Shown: positions 58,778 to 64,000 of the stretch, piece by piece
Layout: the number at the start of each line of letters is the position of its first letter
Numbering within the stretch: the stretch's first letter is position 1
Assembly (NCBI GenBank): GCA_027924585.1
Contig: BSBM01000150.1
Span: forward strand, 17,032,001-17,096,000
DNA: 64,000 nucleotides
From: Larix kaempferi
Lineage: Eukaryota > Streptophyta > Pinopsida > Pinales > Pinaceae
Direction of reading: 5' to 3'
Notes under the pieces: model-generated
What the model was told of the DNA's origin: nothing
Databases searched by the model: none
Seen by the model: only the letters and a program-made list of their open reading frames with translations
Program-made: the position numbers and the translations under genes

Positions 58778-58789
58778 GCTCTGATACCA
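58778..58789 (-). promoter_or_regulatory. outer copia primer binding site (tRNA-iMet)
   Basis: Minus strand TGGTATCAGAGC abuts the 5' LTR, a full match to the usual plant copia initiator-Met primer site. Confidence 0.9.
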
Positions 58790-59292
58790 TGTTAAGTTTA
58801 AGCTAATTTGACTAGCAAGATTTCTGAAAGAAACACAATCAAAAGATAGACAAAGATTTACCTTGGGAAACCCTCATGGGGTAGAAAACCGAGCAAAGCT
58901 TTCCTCAATATAGATGATCAACCAAATACAAGATGTAGACCAAGAATAGACCTCCTTCTTCCTCCTATGTAGACCTCTCCCTCACTTGTGTGCTACTCTC
59001 AAGTGGATGAATCGATGATATAAGTGAGGAACATGCCTCCTCTACTTATACTTGTTTTCCGATTGACTTTTTACCCTATGGGGCCGACCTCTCATAGGAG
59101 AGTCTAATAACCCTCAAATAACTAACTCAGGGCTGACCTCACATGGGAGATCTAATAACCCTAGTTACCACAATCTCTCGGAGGAATAAACATCTCCGGA
59201 TACATAATAAAGTCCCATCGGAGGAATGAAACATCTCCGGAATAATAATAAAATACAAATATAATATTCTTAGAAGTTACAATATTTCAACA
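58790..59292 (-). repeat. outer copia 5' LTR
   Basis: 503 bp, TGTTAAGTTTAAG...ATTTCAACA, followed by ATATT. It carries the TATA box described next. Confidence 0.93.
59043..59050 (-). promoter_or_regulatory. TATA box of outer copia 5' LTR
   Basis: TATAAGTA on the minus strand, followed by GAGGAGGCATG, mid-LTR as expected for the U3/R border. The same box is present in both 3' LTRs; the inner 5' LTR has TATAATTA. Confidence 0.55.
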
Positions 59293-59297
59293 ATATT

Positions 59298-60751
59298 GAC
59301 ATTTTTGAGAAATCTAAATGAATAGGACACAATCCTAAGTTCCCTTCTAAGATTTGCAAGAGATATCACCTTACTCACTTGTGCCCTATTATTCCATAGG
59401 TAGAAAGAGTGTGGTCCATTTATAGGGGATCTTCTACATGCTCCTGAACAACCTGTAATTTCCCAAAATCCTATTCAACCTTTGGTTGATAAATTGGTCA
59501 AATCAATGCAATATTTGACGGATCCCACTCCTCCCTCAGAGAGTGTTGATGTTGAAGTGATTGAACCAATGCAGTCTTTGGTCAATCCCATTCTTTCTTT
59601 GGAGAGTGACAAGCATCAAGTGGACGTCGAATCAATGCAATCTTCGGTATATCCCACACCTCTTGGGTACTCTATTCTTTTCGAATGAACCCCTTCCAAG
59701 CTCTAGGATTGCTTCCTTTGATTGGAATAGTCTAGTTGAGCCTCACCTTGCTTCTACTCCACCTTTTCAAATAAGGGTTCAAGTTAAACACTACACGGTT
59801 GCTCGTTGTATTGTATATGAAGGAGAATTTGTTAGTATTTTATCTGTGCATGCTTGGAGAGGTGTGGGATCTCCCAACATTGTGCCGATTGTTTATTAGC
59901 CGCTGGATTTTGATAGAAGACCTATTGCAACTTTGGGATTTCTTCCTCAATTTCCTATTACCTTAGGTGGTAAGACTATCTTAGTCAATTTTATGGTTAT
60001 AGAAGACCCTTTGGACTTCAATATCCTCCTTGGGCGTGATTATGTATATCCTATGAATGTTGTGCTGTCTACACTCTTTCGTGTGATGCATTTTCCTCAC
60101 AACGGAAGCATTGTCACTATTGATCAGTTTGCATTTGTTGATCCTTCTCATTACCCGACTTTAGACCAAGTATATCCTTTTTTAATTCCTAGTGTTTCGG
60201 TAGACACTACCCCACCACAGGTGAATTATGTGGCCTTATATACCTCGTGTCCAATTTATACTGAGAAGAAGCCTCTGTATTCATGCTTACCTTTTTGGGA
60301 ATTGGTCCTGACAGTTGGATATGTGATGCATTCAATGGGAGAATTGGATCCTGCTCTCCACCTTATTGGTCCAAGTGAATGTTTTGACATATGTTCTCTA
60401 TGGGATGATATAATTCTTTAAGATAAAGATATCCTAGAGGCTATGATAGAGTCTGACATTCCTTTGGATATTGATGTCCTTTCCAAAGATCGTCTCGTTG
60501 TATTATACCCAGTTTCAATCAAATCCAACCCTGATTTTCCTTTTGATTCTCATCTCAGTGTTTGTATATCCTCAGACATTGGAATTCTTGAGTCTTTGGA
60601 CTTTGCCATTGAGCTGCCAGTCAGAGTTCCTAATGAGTTTGATTCCGTTTGTATATTTTTTGACTCTCGTGATGATGAGTCTATTCCTGGAGACTCCATT
60701 ATTTATTTCAGCTTCGATCTTCCTCATGACCTTGGTAATAAATATTGTTAA
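59298..60751 (+). pseudogene. plus-strand gypsy-like relic: zinc knuckle and retropepsin
   Basis: Continuation of the relic at 43,719-44,476: the reading AGHI|DIFEKSK crosses the copia target site. A zinc-knuckle-like KICKRYHLTHLCP (about 59,343-59,390) matches the HLTHLCP of the minus-strand gypsy gag, but its first Cys is Ser. A retropepsin follows: IVYEGEFVSILSVHAWRGVG (catalytic Asp replaced by Tyr), then FPITLGGKTILVNFMV, EDPLDFNILLGRDYVYPMNV and FPHNGSIVTIDQFAFVD (open frame 59,933-60,421), then 60,443-60,751. Stops at 59,686, 59,899 and 60,420 break it. No RT follows, so the element is truncated or cut by later insertions. Confidence 0.7.
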
Positions 60752-61532
60752 GGATATTGAAGTTGGATATACTTCTACCAAAGTGACATGTATTAGATAT
60801 TTCTTTTTATATTTTTTAGATATTATCATGGTATTGTTGTTTCTTGGAGACATGAATTTTAGTTGGATTCATGGTTGATTAAAGGTATCATTTTATGCAT
60901 ATTGCTCGATTTGATCAAGTATTTTCGGAAACTTGAATATAGGATTAGGCCTCCTTGTTGTTTTGATGCATTTGAACATTTTGTTATCCGAATTTTCCAT
61001 AAGGTGGAACCTGTTGGATATTGGTGCATCATCCATCTTTATCTACATTTTGCACCAGTCTGATAGAAGAGCCTTCCTAACATGGGACATTGTAGTCAAC
61101 ACGCCTTTGTCATTTTGGTTCCCATGCTAAGTTTTTCTCATAGGATCATGAGCCTTTTTAGTTTTACCATGACTTTGAGAAGAAGTCGCATGCCTCTCTT
61201 TCTCATATATTTATGTCCATTCCCTATAAGGATCCCATTTTCATGTTTAAGTTGTAAATGCATTTTCATCTTTCATGTTTGCGATTTTGAGCCTAATGTT
61301 GTATTCTAGCTTACAACTCTTTATAATCCATCACCTATTATCTTATTATCTTTAAACCTTGCATCATTTTTTCTTTGCAACTTGACACCCGCTTACTGGG
61401 AGGAAACAAACCCTAGGTGTACTTATCCTTCTCATACTCCTTGCATTATGCATAGGTTTATTCCTTGCACTTGGAACTAGTTCTCTTGTCCCTAACACTC
61501 GTTTCCTCCCATGTACCATATCATGCTTTTAT
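60752..61532. other. non-coding stretch after the gypsy relic
   Basis: No recognisable pol continues here. Short AT-rich ORFs lack motifs. Where RT would be expected there is nothing, so the relic is incomplete on this side. Confidence 0.4.
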
Positions 61533-63700
61533 TGTTGGACACAATGGTCGCACTAAGAGGGGGGTGAATCAGTGTGAAGGAAATTAAAAACTTCTTTTTC
61601 ACTTATAGCAAGTCAAGCAGAGTCTATGCGTTATGCTACTGAGTACATCGTAATTTCATCATTATTATTCATCAGCTAAATCAACTATGAATCATAAACA
61701 CATCATCAAGAGACACAACAAAATATGTATGGTAAAATTTATTATGTTTTATGTACTGTACAATGGAAGACACCAATCTTCGTGATTAAATCAACACCAA
61801 CTGATACAAATAGAACCAACTGTTATTACAAGACCCAACTTGCTTTTCTCAGTTCCAACTGAGAAGGGGTGAGGTATCCAACCCTCAAGTGCAAGATATA
61901 GCTTGAAATGAAGAACAGTTCTATCATTCTCATATCACAACTGCTATCACTGTAAAAAAACTGCTATCATTGCCATAATCACTCTGCTTTAACTACAACA
62001 TTAACCACTGTCATATCATTATCAAGCTGTCACTGTCACTTCACTTCACTGTCATATCATGGCTGTCACTGTCATGTCATGTCAACTGTTACTGTCATCG
62101 TGATGTTACTGTCAATGCACTTCAAGAGAGGGCTTCCCAAATCACTGTCAATGCTAACCAAATCACTATACTGTTTTTGGCTCAAGTCAAGCTGTCAAAC
62201 TAGATCAAAAGTTCATCAACTGCTGCATTCACTTTCATTTAGCTGTAACTTGTCATATAAAAGGTTGTCACTATTTAAGCCAGCATGTCACTAACAACTT
62301 CATTGTTCATTGACATATCAGTCTGTCCAATACCATTTTAAAGTTGATTTTCTTCTACTGTTCACTGTAGAGTGCTAGGTCAATGCACAAGTGACTTGCT
62401 CAAAGCATTACAACTTCAACAAGGATTTGTCACTGTTTAGAACTGATTTGTTTCATGCTCTAGATAAGTAACCTTATCACTGATTTGTTGCATGCCCTAG
62501 ATGAGTAATCTCTTCAAATCACAGTCTAGGAACAATTTTCAAGGTATGTAGTAAAAGATAATTTGCTTACCAATCATGTGATTGCAAACCAAGTGATGCT
62601 AGTGCTATTACCTCATTACTGCAATGCCTCAGAACTCCGAGTGAATTAAGCCTCAATCATTTAGTTCATGAACAATTTGATAGGCCCAAAAGAAAAGGAT
62701 AAAGTACTGCTGCTGATGTTTTAACTTTGCTCCAAAGAAGGCATAAATTCATTCAGTTAATTAGGGCTCTTTATACACATCACAAATGCCTTGAATCTGC
62801 CCAACGAATTACTCCATGATAACAGTCCTTCAAAAACACCCTTTTTTTGTCATTTAAATTTTTTATCACACCACTCCTTAGCAGGCTGAGTTTTCTCAGT
62901 CAACTAGGGCTTGTTAAGCACATCAATATGCATTTAGTTATGTTCCAAAATGCGTCACTATCCCACTGTTGTTGCTGCCCCCAAAAAGAACTGATTAGCG
63001 AGGTGATTTTTAAGCCCCAAAACAAGATTAGTATGCTGCTGCTATCGCTGTAAAGTTCAACTCCCCACAAAGAATATATTGCTGCCTTCAAACCTTCGGA
63101 TGCTGTGTAATGGACTGTCCTACTTCAGACTTTAACTGTGTCTCAGTTGGCTTCACTGTTGTAATTCGGATTCCCTAAAACAACTTCAAAACTTGGTAGT
63201 ATTCATTCATCTTCATTGCTGTTTGGATGGCTTAAAAATCAATCAAAACACTACTGTAAATTTTTTCTCCTTCTTCGCTGCTACTACTGTTGAAAACCTT
63301 CACAAGCTCAAACAATGTGCTCCAGAAGACACCCGAAATTCAGAGAGGATGTACACATAAAATTTTAAACTTCTGCCGAATTTCAGACCTTGTCAAAACT
63401 TAAAATTTCTGCTTCCATAGTAAAAAATCAGTCTTCTCTGTTTCAGCGAAATTTGCCTCTGAGGGGGTCTGAATTTCAGAGCTCATTCCTAAAAATATTG
63501 TTTGTAAAATGAATGGAATGAAGTGTATAAATATAGGTCAACATAGGGTAAATTAGGCTGGTCGACCTTCTAAATCATAAAAAATTAAGTTTTCTTTTGT
63601 TTAGTTGGCTGACCCAAAAGATGGAGTGAAAATGTTTCAACTTCAAAAATTCACATTTCATCAACCGTGGGGAACCATGTGACTTGCCACCTACCATTGT
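61533..63700. mobile_element. possible LTR sequence, boundaries uncertain
   Basis: TGTTGGACACAATGG followed by CTAAGAGGGGGGTGAATCAG is a phrase I associate with starts of plant LTRs. The region to about 63.7 kb has no coding content. I could not identify a convincing 3' end, primer site or target duplication, so this rests on one phrase. Confidence 0.3.
61930..62320. repeat. irregular CTGTCA/TGTCAC repeats
   Basis: Words such as CTGTCACTGTCA, TCATATCA and ACTGTCAATGC recur at irregular spacing. A decayed short-unit satellite inside the non-coding stretch. Confidence 0.6.
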
Positions 63701-63789
63701 AAACAGTATGATGAGGGTTATCATATTATGAGGGGCTTATTTTCAAATACATGGTCCTTCATTCTTAAAATCTTCAATTTGTACAGGAT

Positions 63790-63990
63790 GTCAAAGAACC
63801 CACAAATAAGGGTGCCAAAATTTCTCATGCACTTAGGACCATCTTCAAGAATTCCAAGACCCCATCAACACACACATGAACACTTCATCTCCTTGAAGAG
63901 TGCAAGGATCATCAACCCACCATTTATGGGGGTGCCAAGTCTTTCTCATGCCCTAGGACCATCTCCAATGGTTCTAAGACCATTATGACA
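63790..63990. repeat. about 120 bp direct repeat, two partial copies
   Basis: GGTGCCAA...TTTCTCATGC...TAGGACCATCT occurs at about 63,811 and again at about 63,931, with CCAAGACC or CTAAGACC after each. The second copy runs to the window edge. Confidence 0.65.
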
Positions 63991-64000
63991 TCACCTGTGG

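Larger units (their letters stand above)
44477..59292 (-). mobile_element. outer Ty1/copia LTR retrotransposon, split by inner copy
   Basis: LTRs of 503 bp (44,477-44,979 and 58,790-59,292) start TGTTAAGTTT and end TTTCAACA. Target duplication ATATT lies at 44,472-44,476 and 59,293-59,297. After removal of the inner element (7,683 bp plus its 5 bp duplication) its length is about 7.1 kb. Minus-strand order: LTR, tRNA-iMet primer site, leader, gag, protease, [inner insertion], integrase, RT, RNase H, repeat array, polypurine tract, LTR. By eye the LTRs differ at about 23 of 503 positions. Many nonsense codons and frameshifts make it inactive. It inserted into the plus-strand gypsy-like relic. 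Confidence 0.93.

Noticed and set aside
63921-63927. 3' end of an LTR beginning at 61,533 (CA followed by TTTAT, matching the 5' flank)
   Set aside because: The site lies inside a 120 bp direct repeat that continues beyond it, and a 5 bp match over 2.4 kb is expected by chance.

Overview
The window looks like repeat-rich intergenic DNA from a land plant with a large genome. Evidence: Ty1/copia and Ty3/gypsy LTR retrotransposons with plant-type primer sites, L1-like LINEs with a C-terminal RNase H, a short tRNA-like SINE, and a plant mobile domain ORF. The Tat-like gypsy element and its gag/protease style suggest a seed plant, perhaps a gymnosperm, but nothing here proves that. I see no intact single-copy host gene, rRNA, tRNA or CRISPR array. 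Nearly every coding stretch is transposon-derived and broken by stops or frameshifts.

Layout. 1-6.0 kb is AT-rich non-coding DNA with two local duplications (106 bp at 968-1179, about 700 bp at 2861-4322). 6.0-7.8 kb holds a broken OTU-protease-like fragment that runs into a 1.3 kb TCA/CAT repeat. 8.0-10.0 kb is a degenerate GGGTTATA-rich tract split by a 1,371 bp TG...CA element with a TGTTA target duplication, probably a solo LTR. 10.9-13.4 kb has a frameshifted unknown ORF and two tandem LINE 3' tails. 16.9-20.4 kb is a 5'-truncated LINE on the minus strand.

21,166-36,163 is a nearly 15 kb Ty3/gypsy element on the minus strand, with two 929 bp LTRs and AATGA target duplications. Read in its own direction it has a primer site, long leader, gag with zinc knuckle, protease, RT, a decayed RNase H, integrase, and then a second RNase H after the integrase. 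An oppositely oriented, apparently spliced plant-mobile-domain ORF lies before the 3' LTR. A further LTR-like insertion sits in its gag.

36.2-43.7 kb contains a 209 bp SINE with a 9 bp target duplication, local tandem repeats, a large imperfect palindrome (39,011-39,899) and a degraded plus-strand ORF. 43.7-60.8 kb is a three-level nest. A plus-strand gypsy-like gag/protease relic was hit by a minus-strand copia element (44,477-59,292, TSD ATATT). That element was in turn hit by a second copia element of the same family and orientation (49,526-57,208, TSD GCTTG). Both copia copies carry long tandem-repeat arrays between two near-identical copies of the polypurine tract. 60.8-64 kb is non-coding and includes the start of another LTR-like sequence.

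The gag, protease, integrase, RT and RNase H pieces belong to separate retrotransposition machineries that are now inactive. The observations most worth following are the antisense spliced ORF in the gypsy element, the post-integrase RNase H, and the PPT-bounded repeat arrays of the copia family.
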